Source: Bidens hawaiensis (taxonomy: Eukaryota; Streptophyta; Magnoliopsida; Asterales; Asteraceae). Taken from it: a stretch of 64,000 nt of DNA. Below are positions 23,851 to 35,228 of the stretch, piece by piece; within the stretch, counting starts at the first letter, position 1; each line of letters starts with the position of its first letter. Location: the NCBI GenBank assembly GCA_021521415.1, contig JAIQDT010002041.1, positions 62,001-126,000 on the forward strand. Direction: 5' to 3'. Both the position numbers and the translations under genes were made by a program. The notes beneath the pieces were generated by a model. That model saw only the letters and a list, made by a program, of their open reading frames with translations. It was not told the origin of the DNA and made no database searches.

Positions 23851-24179
23851 TCCCGCTTACTTTTGAATCTTTTTGAATTTTGAAATTCGAAGAGTTGGTG
23901 AAAGGATAAGAACAGTCCAAACTTCTGAAACGTCGTGCGACGGTTTCTTCTGACTGTGTCAGGACGTGCAGGAAGTTATGGTGACGTGACAGTACATGGT
24001 CATTCCAGACGCTTTTTCAGGCACGTGGGCGCGATTTTTCGGGCGCGTGGCCGCGAAATAAATGGTATGCGTCCTGTCAACAGCTGTTGCCAGCCTGCTT
24101 TTTGCCATATGTCATAGTTTCATTGCATCTTCGTTTTCTCTCTCTTCCGCATTAATTTCATCGCATTAATTGCGATTAG

Positions 24180-24188
24180 TATATAAAG
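24180..24188 (+). promoter_or_regulatory. TATA box of antisense gene (pol-less copy)
   Basis: TATATAAAG followed by GGGGAGAGG, about 122 bp ahead of the ATG at 24310. The same box lies at the same distance in the other element (48325-48333). Conservation at matched spacing supports a real promoter separate from the LTRs. Confidence 0.75.
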
Positions 24189-24309
24189 GGGGAGAGGGTT
24201 CTTTGTAATCCACACTTTCACTCCTCTTCATCTTCTTTGCGATTTCCGGCGAATACTCACCTTTTCAGGCAAGCATTCTCCCGAAATCGTTTTCTTCTTC
24301 TTTTACAAG

Positions 24310-27210
24310 ATGTCTCGTGATCTCGAATCTACAGCCGATGACAAGAGTACTGCTGGCGAGTGCCAGTGTGCTCTGCCTGGCGATCTGTATCGGTACGTCG
24401 TCAGGAAGTTCATGCTCGAGTCTCTCGAGCCTGAGTTTCCTGAACCCCACCAGACGGTGTATGATGCCCCCAGAGGCAAGATCGGGGTTTACGCTGCATT
24501 CTTTGTTTATGGGAATCTTAGGTTCCCATTGACAAAGTTTGTTTACCGTGTCCTTGAGAGGCACGGTGTTCATTTGACCGAGTTGCACCCCATGGCGATC
24601 GCCAAGATTCGCCACTTCGAGTGGGTGTGCCGGATTTTGGGCATTGAGCCATATGTTGACCGCCTGATGACCTTCTACACTTGGAGGTGCATCCAGGGGT
24701 GGTATACATTGATAACCCGGGTTAAGGGTTTGAAGATCTGCGCAACCGAGCGCAGTCTTCGAGCGTGGAAGCGGGAGTTCTTCTACATCTCCGCTCGCGC
24801 CATCCCCCTTGCCATGAAGTTTAAGAATGGGCAAGCTCTCCCAAGCCTTCACGCCTCCAACTACGAGGAGGCGGAATGGTTTTCGAAGATATCCCGAGTC
24901 CAATCTCCGGTTTACCGGTTTGCGGAGTCTGGGATGGTGATGCTGGGGATGAGCCGCGTGTGGAAGTCTACGGATGCGCAAAAGATCCCAATCGTCCTCG
25001 AATACGGTTCGAACTCTGTTCCTTACGGTATGCTTTGTTTCCTTTTGTTGATTTTGAATTTCTTCTAACTTCTTTCCTGTTTATTTCAGAGGGAAACGAC
25101 TTGCAGTCGCTCCTGAACCCGCGGGAGGCTGACGGTCCCGCTCGGATGGGTACTCGCGCTCTAGACGAGAACGAGTTGCCCATCCTAGAACAAACGGCGG
25201 ATCGGTTCGTGGAGGTCTATCCGCAAGGCCATGAGATCCTTAGCGCCCGGCGGCCAGGTAAGGCGCTATTCGACCCTCGACCCCTCAATGTTGAAACCTC
25301 TGCTGGAATTCCTCTAATCGTATGTTCTGATGAGGAATCCGCAGATGGTCCTCCGTTGGTGCGGAAGAAGAAGGCTGCCGTCGGGAAGGGGAAGGAGAAG
25401 GTGGCCTCTACTGCCGATCCAGCGCCTCGGTCTGACTCGGAGAACGAGAGCGAAGAGGTGGCGGGGAATCCCGGTGGTGATAAGATCACCATTCCGGAGG
25501 CTGCGACGATTGTCACCTCCGGAGAGCCAAGGATGACAACGGTAACCGGCGCGAAGTGGCCGGCTCCATCGGGTTCATCCCCGCCCGTCCGTACTTTCAA
25601 GCTCAAGAAAACCCGTAAGTACATACTTTATCTTTAACTTTTATCTTCATATCTTTATCATTTTAACACTTATCTTCTTTGTGCAGGCGTGGATGTTGAC
25701 GCATTCCAGGGTGGAGCGCAGAGGAGTATCTCCCCGCCAATGACGGTAGGCCCGGTCAGCCTACCTGAGGCGACGACCCAGGCTCCTGCGCCTGCTTCCG
25801 CTGGTTCAGTTGCTCACTCCTTTGAGCAGACTGTTCCAGCTGTGATGACGTCACCGCCGGCTGTGAGTGCTATTTTTACAGCATCCTTCACCGAGCCGGC
25901 GGTTACTATTGCTGCGGATTCCGCGGCGGCGACCGCGGCGGCTGCTACCATGCCCCCGTCATCGGCAACGACGGCCGATCCATCAGGTACGCATGGGGCT
26001 TCTCGCCAATCTCTGCCACCTTCCCATCTGCCTGACCTCTTGGATGGATTTTCCATGGGTTCAGGTGATAGGTTTGGCGGCTATCGGCCTGTTATTGACC
26101 CTACAGGTGCGTAGTGTTCTTTTGGCCCATTTTTTATATATATTTTTTTCTTTATCATCTTTTCCTAACTGCTTTATGTTTTTTGCAGTGGCGGATTCTA
26201 ATGAAGTGTATGTTCCACGATGGAACATTCGCCGAGGAAAAACCCTTCGCACCCCTGTGGAGTGCGTGGAATGGGCTCGTCACGCTGCTCCCAGTGGTGC
26301 GTTGGGGGAAGCCATGGCTAGCTACCAGGAGGGTAGGCTAACCAATGAGCTTCGGGTTCTCCTGGCCCGGATGCAGCCGCGCGTCAAGCTGCTTTGTCGT
26401 GAAAACGACAAGTTAAAAGCAGCTCGCCTTAAAGAAGTGGCTCAAGCGCGGGCTGTCCGGGAGGAGAACCAAAGGCTTTCCGCATTGGCTGCGGAAAAGG
26501 AGAAGGCCTTCAAGGCCCTCGAGGTTGAAGTTCAGGCACGACTCGAGGCCCGTTCCAAGGCTGCCCAAGCTGTTAATGAACAACTTCGGCTGGCTAAGGA
26601 AACTGCGAGGAACGCAACCGAGAGGGCCACCAAGGCTGAAGTTGTTGCTGAGCCTCTACGCGTGGAGAATGAAGAGCTTAAAGCCAAATTAGAGGCTCTC
26701 CAGCAGGCTCATGATGCCTTGGCGATGGAAGACGCCAAAAAGCTCCAGGAGATCTTGGACCAGAGGGGGGTGCTTGACCATACTGAGCGGAAGCTAAAGG
26801 GCGTCGAAGAGGCTGCGGCTAAAGAAGTGTTGCTTGCCAACCTCAACAAGAGTGAAGCCGAACGCGCCCGTAACGAAGCTCAAGCTGCCCTCCAAGAAGC
26901 TCTGGTTGCCAAGGAATGGCTTCTTCGAGAAGCGTTGTCTCAGGTATGTTTTTCATGTCTTTACGCTTTTCTTTGTAAATAGAAAAGGTTTTGACACTTG
27001 TGTATTTTCTTGTAGGTCGTGCATCAGGTCTTCTCAGAGACCTCTTATGATGATGCTATGAGCGCAGCCCTCAACGCTTCTCACGAGGATGGGGAAAAGG
27101 TCGGCTTCCTGCTTGGTCTAGGGTTCGTTGAGAAAGGCATCCCGCCTTCCAACTTCCCTTTGTACAATGTTGATACTGAAGCTGTTTACGACCAAGCAGT
27201 GAATCAGTAA
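24310..27210 (+). CDS. Antisense additional ORF of Tat element, five exons (truncated copy)
   Basis: Exons 24310-25027, 25090-25614, 25687-26106, 26189-26943 and 27016-27210, all with GT-AG introns of 62-82 bp; the frame is kept throughout and gives 870 residues. The first about 240 residues look like the Pfam 'putative gypsy type transposon' domain (PF04195; RLMTFYTW, FYISARAIP, AMKFKNGQALPS). Next comes a charged linker with SDEES and RKKKAAVGKGKEK (nuclear-localisation-like), an Ala/Thr/Pro-rich section, and a long heptad-rich coiled coil (exon 4). Function is unknown. The last exon ends early: a TAA at 27208-27210 follows VYDQAVNQ, where the other copy continues for about 48 residues. It runs opposite to gag. 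Not a domesticated host gene, since it lies inside the LTRs. Confidence 0.88.
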
Positions 27211-28313
27211 GCCGCCTTCCCGCATCCGGTGGTGGAGAAGGTGAATGAAGTTGCTGCTGCTGATGATGGGCTAGCTATCCTTAAGGCTATCCTTGAACTG
27301 CCACGCTCTACTGACGGTGCTGGTCCAAGTGGAAGTGGCCCTGAAGCCTGATCCTGAAGATCCCTTCCCACTGCTAGGATAGATTTAGCTTATATAGATT
27401 TATTTTCTTGTAGGCGGGTAGTTACCCGGCCATTCTTGTAATGAATCATTGTGAAATATAAATCTTTGTGCGGGTAAGACCGCTTCTTTTATTGGATTCC
27501 TTGCTTTATAAACGTTATATGACTTGCATACTTTAGTTTAAATTAGCAATTTTCCAAGTGTAGAATAAGTTAACCTTTGAACGTGGTAGATAATAGGTTG
27601 AAGTTTTGCTTCTTCTTTCGTGATTGTGCGGGTAGGACCGTCACTTGCACTTAGTAGGATGGCTAAACTTTACCTGCGTCTAACCTGCGTGTAAGTTTTC
27701 CTTATCTTTTCTTGAGGATAAGTTAACCTTTGAACGTGGTAGATACTTGGTGTGAAGTTTTGCTTCCTCTTTCGTGATTGTGCGGGTAGGACCGTCACTT
27801 GCACTTAGTAGGATGGCTAAACTTTACCCATATCTGACCTGTATTTAGGTTTTCCTCATCCTTTTGTTAGAAATTCTGTTTTGAATCGTTCGACGCGCGG
27901 TTGTCAATATGTTAGTGTTCAGTTCCCCTTTTCATGATTCATGCGGATAGACCGGCACTTTCATTTAATGGGAGGACTGAACTTTTCCCCTTCAACTGAC
28001 CTGCGTGAAGGTTTGTCGTTTTTTGGGTTTATGCGGGTTTTGCCGCCTTCCCCACGCAACGACTTTCCACGTATTTATGCGGTGAAAACCGGCATATCCG
28101 TGTTGAATAAATTAACCGTTCGACGCGCGGTTGTCAATAGGTTAGTGTTCAGTTCCCTCTATCATGATTCATGCGGATAGACCGGCACTTTCATTTAGTA
28201 GGATGACTGAACTTTTCCCCTTCAACTGACCTGCGTGAAGGTTTGTCGTTTTTTGGGTTTATTCGGGTTTTGCCGCCTTCACCACGCAACGACTTTCCAC
28301 GTATTTATGCGGT
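27211..28313. repeat. Former 3' coding end, then tandem repeats between antisense gene and gag
   Basis: 27211-27351 is still readable as the lost C-terminus of the antisense protein. Next, about 27560-27870 holds two units of about 150 bp (TTAACCTTTGAACGTGGTAG, GTGCGGGTAGGACCGTCACT). Then about 27885-28313 holds two units of about 230 bp (GTTCGACGCGCGGTTGTCAA at 27889 and 28119). The full element has a related array at 44470-44990. The end of this array is fused to the truncated gag. Confidence 0.8.
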
Positions 28314-29754
28314 GCGCGAGCGTCCCATCTCTGACGAATGCTTCGACCATGTCCTTTACGTCTATGTATTCTTCGGTGTTGTGGCCTTTTGTCCTGTGAA
28401 AATCACAGTATTTACTCCGATCAGCATTGTGACGATGTCGGATTATTTGAGGCTTTGGCCATGGGAGCTCCTCAGTGGCGAATATCTCGGTGACGCTTTT
28501 GGTGAGCGGCGTCCATCTGGAGTTCTTGTTTGACCGAACGTTATCCCTTCCGCCTAACCGATGCTGCAAGCCGGATGAGGTGTCAAAGTTTACCCTTGAC
28601 TGCCAAATGCCTAGCTTTTGCTTTTTGTTTAATCGGGCGGTAAGGACGTTGTCTTCTCTTGTTTTCTGGGTGTAGAGGTTTGTGCTCTGTGGGAGATCTC
28701 TACCCAGTTGCTTCTCCGTTTCCGCAAAGCGTTTAGCTGCTGTCATGATGGCATCCCATGTGGATGGCATGCCATCTTTACCCGTTAAGGTGCAGATGAG
28801 CTCTGGGTCGTTCGCGCCCTGAATAAATGCAGCGCGAACGAGATCTTCGCTAATGTTACCCAGACTTAGCTTCTTCGAGTTGAAGCGAGTGATGAAGTCT
28901 AGCAAAGATTCATCTTTTTCTCGAATGCACTTGAGGATTGTCCATTGCTCCTCGGTATACTTTCTTTGCTGGCTGAAGTGTTGGCTAAACTTCTGTTGGA
29001 AGTCAGCCCAGTCGTAGATGTGGTTGACCGGTAGTCGATCGAACCACGCTCTAGCAGCCCCGACAAGCGTCATTTGGAACATGTAACACCACGTGGGTTC
29101 TGTCCAATTACTGACGGTTGCCCCCGCTATGAATCTGTTCAAATGATCATCTGGGTCGGATATACCATCATATGTGCCTATGCTGGACATTTGTTTGGCA
29201 CTTTTTGGGGCAATTGCTTCTGCAATGTCCCTTGCAAATTTGGACGTTCCTGCATTTGCAACATTTGGTCTGAATGTTTTGGAGAAGTCACGTGGACTTC
29301 CACCTGTGTTTTTTGGTTTGAAGGCTTCTCCAAAATGCCTTCTCGGCTGGGAGTCCGTTTCCTTACGCTTCCCTTTTGCCCTATGGCGAGGGTTCGCGTC
29401 GGAGTCGGACTCCGAGTCATCGTTCCAGTATTCTTCGAATTCGTCAGCCTGTTGGACGGAACGCAAGCGTTCGTCCAACTCAGCTTGGAATTCCTTTTGA
29501 CGTGCCTCCGCCCATGCCTTAACTTCATCGAGTGTTTGGCGGGGGAGTCTTGTTCGTTTCTCTAACTGGGTATCGGTGATTCCCAGTGAGCGATTATTTA
29601 CTGCACTTGCCCCAGCTTGGGTAACTGGGGTAGTGTTTGTAAAATTTACTTCACTTGCCCCGGCTTGGGTAGCCGGGGTAATGTTTGTAAAAACTGTGTT
29701 GCCGGTATTCCCCCCAGTAGCTGGGGTTGTGGTTACCGGAGTTTCTTTAACCAT
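28279..29754 (-). pseudogene. gag: Tat gag, C-terminally truncated
   Basis: Starts with MVKETPVTTTP at 29754. The conserved Tat Gag core is intact (YDGISDPDDHLNRF, WCYMFQMTLVGAARAWFDRL, SLLDFITRFN). The zinc-knuckle-like end CDFHRTKGHNTEEY has Tyr where the other copy has Cys. The true gag sequence stops at about 28313; the last dozen residues to the stop at 28279 come from the repeat array fused there. No protease or other pol sequence follows. A nearly full capsid domain could still be made, so the element may have used partner enzymes before or after the deletion. Confidence 0.88.
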
Positions 29755-29800
29755 CTTAGAAGTTTGAAAAAACTGGAGAAAAATGTTCTAGCTTTATGCA

Positions 29801-29813
29801 CGGATGGCGCCAA
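29801..29813 (-). other. Primer-binding site of pol-less Tat element
   Basis: On the minus strand TTGGCGCCATCCG directly follows the upstream LTR. It is the same sequence as at 38925 in the full element. The TGGCGCC start is usual for Tat elements; I do not assign the tRNA with certainty. Confidence 0.75.
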
Positions 29814-30746
29814 TGAAGAAACACTAACCAGACCCCGGGCAGATTACTGGTAACCTGGGGGTTAGATAGATGTTTCCCACGAGGGGTTAGACCCAGAGAA
29901 GATGGTTCTTCTGATAACCTGCAAAACAGACACCGTGAGCTTGTCACTGAGAAGGGGGGGTTCCACCTTGTGACCACCCTCCGGCGTGAGAATCAGACTA
30001 GATTGCTCTTTAAATATAAATGTATATTAAGAGATTGCTAGAGCAGATATCAGGTATAATATGATGATAATATGATATGATGAGATGGTCATACCATTTG
30101 TGGTATTTATAGCCGAAGGTAGGTTTCCAAGGAGGTGTGGCCGGCTGCAACAGTGTTCCTGTTCCACCAACAGTGGCCTACGCACGTGCCCTGCTGGTAG
30201 TTGGTGGGTAGGCAGCGGCTGATAGTGACCAGGCCTGCTGTGTACTATTCCTTTTCCACCAACTGCCGGCTACGCACGTGGTATGGCAGTAGTTGGTGAG
30301 TAGGCAGCGGCTAATAGTGACACAGTACAGGAGCATGCTGCTCGCCATACTGTGTCAATAAGCTGTCGTATCTTTAGTCAGATCTTTTTCCCATACCTCG
30401 TCAGGTACAGTACAGAAGATCTTCCTGTATCGTACGGACTGGCTTATTTGGGCGGGAGTATTCCCCCTCCCGCCACTGTGCGGGATTGTTCCCGGCTTTG
30501 CTCATTCCTTCAGGTGACACTGAATGATTGAGAGCTAAGTGCCTTGTGCGTGTAGCCTTGCTGCGCGGGTGGCCTTCCCTGATGGCTTGTATCCGAGGCT
30601 GCGGGGACAGGCGGAGTCCTTCACCATTGGGAGGCATTTCCTGCGGGAACAGCTTGCGTACTGCGCGTAAGGACGTCACGTCTCTGAGCATGGTTGGTCC
30701 TGCGCATACGTCCCTCTTCAAGGCGAGTCTTGCGAGTCTTGCGGGA
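29814..30746 (-). repeat. 5' LTR of pol-less Tat element, outer end trimmed
   Basis: Matches 21903-22879 but lacks about 19 bp near 30700 (GATCCAGTTGG part), and ends at TTGCGGG instead of CCTCTTCA, losing roughly 35 bp plus the target duplication. It then joins copia sequence directly. Confidence 0.85.
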
Positions 30747-30960
30747 TAACCAGTTGTTGTCGAATGTTACTGGTTATCAAAAGTTGATTGAGAATTTGAT
30801 CGATATGTCTTATACTCATCTTGATATATCTTATTCGGTTCATTTTCCAAATCAATGCATGCACATGCCTTCAAATTCTCATCTTTAGCTTGCATTGAGG
30901 CTTTTAAGGTGTTAAAGGGTCCCCGGGTAAAAGTGTCTTTTCGGCAAATGTAGTTCATTT
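30747..30960 (+). pseudogene. Ty1/copia reverse transcriptase relic, downstream half
   Basis: Continues the relic broken at 21902: DNQLLSNVTGYQKLIENLID, then MSYTHLDISYSVHF and, with frame breaks, LALRLLR and KGP. The family consensus is a YQ-L-G-LIYLT-TRPDI-type block, so degeneration is clear. No LTRs were found for this copia copy. Confidence 0.8.
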
Positions 30961-32712
30961 ACTTTTAGTTGTTTTGTTGATTGTGATTTTGTGAGATGTT
31001 TAGTGTAAAAAAATAAATTATTGCAGGTTATTGTGTTTCTTTGGAATTCTCTAGCTTATAGGAAGAGTAGAAAAGAAAGAAACAGCACCGAGATCTACTA
31101 CAAAACAAGAGTAGAGTGTCGGAAATCATGTTTCAAACTTAAAACACAAAACACATTATATTTGAACAAGTTGTTCGACTCTTTCAGTATTATTATGAGG
31201 AATGGGAACTCCTCTCATGCACCCAAAGTTCTACCGATCTTGTATTGTCATATCATTGACACTTCTATGTACCATAAAACACCTAAATTACAGACAACAC
31301 ATCTCTAAACTACCCTAAAGCCATTTCCCCCTTTTTTTAAAGAAAAAAAAGAATTGCAAAGATGATGGATGATTGGTTGAAGGCTCTCTTGCAAAATCAA
31401 ACACCAACTACGCATTTCGGGTACTTCCTACTGATTTACGCTACCCCAAAGAGGTACCCCAATAGGTGGGGGTACTTCTCTCATTGTTTAACAAATACCC
31501 AAAAAGATGTACCCCAATGGTGATGGTGCTACTTACCCTATTATAAAGAACGAAAACCACACATTGCAATTACCATAGACTCACTATTTATACTAGAAAA
31601 ACTTGATGACTGTTACCCCTATCTAATCCTACTATGACTCATAAACTATTTAAAATAAACTAGAACTTATTTATCTTCCATTTTAAACAAAACTAGATAA
31701 CTCTAAATTAGAGTAAGATACGCAGAACTGTTAATGAAATGGATGATAATGGAATTGACTCAACAATTATATAAGGAATTTTATTCCATTAAAACTATTT
31801 CTTTACACATTCTGGGTTTTTTTTCTTACTATTCATATTTCAAGCAACTTTCTTGATACTACCACCACCCCCACTGCAAACCCACCACCACCTGATCGCC
31901 ACCAAGATTACCGCCTCCACCACCATCACCAACACCATCACAGCCGGCGGACCGCTAACACCGACGCCGCCACCTCTGCTGTCGCTTGACCGTCACTTTT
32001 GCCACCAATGTCATCATCACCGCCAACTTTCTTTTTATTACTTGCATTTTATTAATTCGTGTTTTCCGTTTATCATACAACATAAAGTAATCGTTCATTA
32101 TATTCTCATAGGTCAACTTAAAAAAACAAATGAATGGTAGTAATCTATTTCATTTGTCGTCATTTCATTCCCTTTCCAATTTATTTCCCATGCTAAATAG
32201 ACTCTTAACTGATTTAAAAACTAAATTTAATAACACTTTTTAAACTCATTTCAATTTCAAGATTAACTTTTAAATAAACGGTAAACAACTGAAGATCACA
32301 CCGTTTTTATCAGCTTGATACCGATAACATTGAAAATAACAAAAATGTATTAGAACAAAATCATGAAAAATAAATACCGATACCAATGTTGTTCGGTCAA
32401 TACCAATACAGGGACAACGCCGATGCTCGGACACATAATTGGTCATTCCATTCAATGCTTCACATCCAACTTATTGAATGCAACTAGACTTGAAAGACTT
32501 AAATTATTTTCCAAAATTACATGATGTTTCATCCATTCTACTTGAAGCCTTTTCTTCTTTAATGGTTTAACCAAAAGAGAAGCTTAAGCTTCTATAAATA
32601 CATCCCTCATGCCCACCGATTTCATACTTGTTTTAAATTTACAACTTTTCATTATTTATTTAAAATTATTTCCATCGGTGACCAGAGATTAAACGGTGAT
32701 TAACCGGCAATT
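30961..32712. other. Gene-free DNA downstream of the HD-Zip gene
   Basis: No supportable gene. Near 31440-31520 GTACCCCAA words recur. 31850-32030 is a CCACCACC/CCATCACC-rich stretch on the plus strand that could encode a low-complexity peptide but has no domain. 32570-32712 probably includes the 3' UTR of the HD-Zip gene (minus strand). Confidence 0.45.
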
Positions 32713-34650
32713 CTAATTTTCCTCGGTCAAGTTCCACCATTGCAACGTCGGAGCTTGATCATCGGAGAAGAAATTGCAAGACTCGTCTCCATTGAAGAAA
32801 TCATGTTCCTCAACTTTCACGAACTGAGGCTGGTAGGCTTTCTGAGAAACCGTAAATTGCTGGCACTTCAACATGTTGGCAGCTATGGTGGTTGTGTCTT
32901 CGTTTAAGATCGCACTTGAATCACTGTCGGATGACCCATCTTTGAAATCCGGGATGTATGCCATTTCAATCATGTTTTCCGGCGATTTTGGTTTATTGTC
33001 GCCGTGCTCGTGTTCATGTTCTCCGTACAGCTTCGATTTTAGCTCCTTAATCTGCAAACATAAACTTTTATTCATTTAGTGTATTTTTTAACTACTAAAC
33101 CACACAAAACCTCCATGAATAAGCTCAAATTTAGGCTTATTCGAATAAACAGGATTAGAAAAAGCAAATTAAGGATGTTAAGACTCCAAGATCGGTAAAT
33201 GTAGTTTTTGGAAGATTGGGTTTTGCAATTCAAAACAGGGTAGCGACACAGCCTGTTGCCTGTGTTTCGATGTAATCGAAAACTTTTAATTTATTAATAT
33301 TAGGGTTGTTTAGAGTTAAAATAAACAAAAAAACTCACGATGAAAGAAAATCAAAGTTCTGTAATTACAAGTATATCAACGTAAAAAATACTAGGGTATT
33401 GACTTACTTATATTTAAAAGTTACCAAACACTTTAATTCTAAATCTATACTGGAATTTGAATCAAATTTGGGTTATCCAAATAAACAGAATTAGAAAAGG
33501 AAATTTGGATTTTAATAACCCCAACTTTCTATTACTGGCCAATAATAATCCCAACTTTGTTTATTTTCACCATAGGTCTCAAATTCAAAAAAGTTAGACT
33601 CTCAATAGTCCCTCATTAAAAAAAACCTAACAGTGTTAAGTTTTTTCTAAATTTCAAACTGATTTATTAGAGCTTTTGATCGGAAAGATGATACGAGTCG
33701 ATTAACGTAAAACTTAGCTCGAAATGATGCTTCAAATGACTTGATTTCAAATCGGGTGTTTGAATTTAAAATTAACAAAAATTAAGTTGTTTGTAGTATC
33801 GTTTCGAGCTAAGTTTTACATCAATCGATTTGTATCATTCTTTCGATCAAAAGCCTTAAAAAATCAGTTTGAAATTCAGAAAAAACTTAACGCCGTTAGG
33901 TTTTTTTTTAACGATGAACCATTGAGAGCCAACTTTTTTAAATTTGGAACCACTTGTGGGAATAAACAAAGTTAGGATTATTATTGGCAAATAACAGAAA
34001 GTTAGGATTATTAAAACCTGATTTTCCATTAGAAAATTAAAAGTAGTAATATAAAGCATATTAATTTTAAAATTGTAAGCATAACTTAAAATAAAAAATA
34101 AATAAATCATAAGTGCATTATACAAGAAAGATAACTGATTATGAAATAAAAGATAACTTTTTTTTATAAAAAAGTATTTCTAAAATAGTTACATTTATAT
34201 ATTTACTAAACATGACTTTTGGTTTAGCTATTTAAAAATAAAACGATAATATTGATAATTTAGCACTGGTAACGTACGTGTTTAACTAGTGATTCATTGT
34301 CATGTTTGAGCGAGTCATAATTTTGTTTGAGTGAATCAAAACTGGACTTAAGCACATCATAGTCTCGTTCAAGTTGCTTGGTCTTCCACTGCGCCCGGCG
34401 GTTCTGGAACCAAACCGCCACCTGACGCGGTTGGAGACCAAGCTCTCGAGCCAGCTTCACCTTCCGCTCCGGCTTGAGTTTGTTCTCCATTTCAAAGTTC
34501 TTCTCCAACGCCTTCACCTGATCCACACTCAACCGCCGCTTCTTCTCCGAGATCTGACCATCCCCGACACCATCCTCATCCAAACCATCCATTAACATTG
34601 ATTTAAAACCGCTGCTTTCTTCTACAAAATTCACAAATCCATTACTAAAC

Positions 34651-34683
<33 letters not shown>

Positions 34684-35228
34684 CTTTTCTAATAACTATT
34701 TTTTACACTTGAACTTTTAACGATTTAAATTCATATAAAATGAGTTTCTATTATTATTATTATTATTATAAAGGATCAAATGTAAAAAACTTTTAACATC
34801 AAAAACGTATAAATAACTAGAATAATTATCATAGCCTTAAAATAACCATTGTCACACTAAACTATTTGTACAGAGTAATTATACTAACATCAAAATAACT
34901 ATTGTCACACTACTCTTCTTGTATAGAATAATTATTATTACTCTTCTGTAAAGTGCTAATAATTATTCTGGTTATTTGTACAATTTCATTTGTATTTGTA
35001 TTTGTACCGGATCTCACTCTTAGTATTAATATCTAACTTTTTCTTTAATGATAAACATACAATAATACTTAACACACCCAAAAACTACTATGTAAATACA
35101 TCAAGTGAGCTAAGCCCACATCCAAACAAAACATACATGAGTTTTTAATAATGAATAATAATTTAATAACTTTCGATGTTACCTAGGTTTTCACACATCA
35201 TGGGATCCGAGGTTCCATGTCTTTTCAT
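32713..35228 (-). CDS. HD-Zip class I transcription factor, three exons
   Basis: Exons (minus strand) 35183-35228, 34278-34621 and 32713-33051, GT-AG introns of 561 and 1226 bp, 242 residues. The start MKRHGTSDP is the short first exon typical of ATHB-6/5/16-like genes. The homeodomain spans about residues 41-97 (EKKRRLS to [12 protein letters not shown]). A leucine zipper follows with leucines at 99, 106, 113, 120, 127 and 134; the last heptad comes only after correct splicing of exon 2 to 3, which supports the model. The C-terminus is acidic and ends near TLQWW, an aromatic activation-like motif. Such proteins bind CAAT(A/T)ATTG-type sites as dimers in the nucleus and often act in abscisic-acid or development responses; that role is family knowledge only. 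Position 93 is Gln where Arg is usual. A foldback repeat lies in intron 2. Confidence 0.92.
33508..34018. mobile_element. Foldback element in intron 2 of the HD-Zip gene
   Basis: Two arms of about 230 bp are inverted copies: ATTTTAATAACCCCAACTTT outside, CCAATAATAATCC, AAACCTAACAGTG, and GCTTTTGATCGGAAAGATGA near the centre, each met by its complement on the right. The centre (about 33745-33790) is short. A related copy is at 54890-55325. The clean arms mean that the unspliced transcript would form a long hairpin. Confidence 0.8.
34648..34683. repeat. ATT microsatellite in intron 1
   Basis: About twelve ATT units in the first intron of the HD-Zip gene; a shorter run follows at about 34751-34771. 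Confidence 0.85.

Larger units (their letters stand above)
21903..30746 (-). mobile_element. Non-autonomous Tat-lineage Ty3/gypsy element lacking pol
   Basis: Reading on the minus strand: 5' LTR (29814-30746, truncated), primer-binding site, gag (29754 to about 28315), tandem repeats, the antisense gene (24310-27210, plus strand), 97-bp tandem repeats, polypurine tract, 3' LTR (21903-22879). Compared with the full element at 37906-50377, the whole pol gene is missing; gag runs straight into the repeat block near 28313. The LTRs differ at only a handful of sites in about 930 bp, so the copy is young. Inserted in a copia relic; the target duplication is lost because the outer end of the upstream LTR was trimmed. 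Confidence 0.88.

Noticed and set aside
24265..24981. 238-codon minus-strand frame in the antisense gene
   Set aside because: It is the shadow of exon 1 of the plus-strand gene, whose frame is conserved with splicing in both copies.
28475..29767. Plus-strand frames opposite gag (up to 163 codons)
   Set aside because: They mirror the minus-strand gag; the gag frame has clear Tat Gag motifs and these do not.
31853..32140. Pro/Thr/His-rich 95-codon frame
   Set aside because: CCACCACC-type low complexity gives an open frame by composition; no domain, start context or exon structure.
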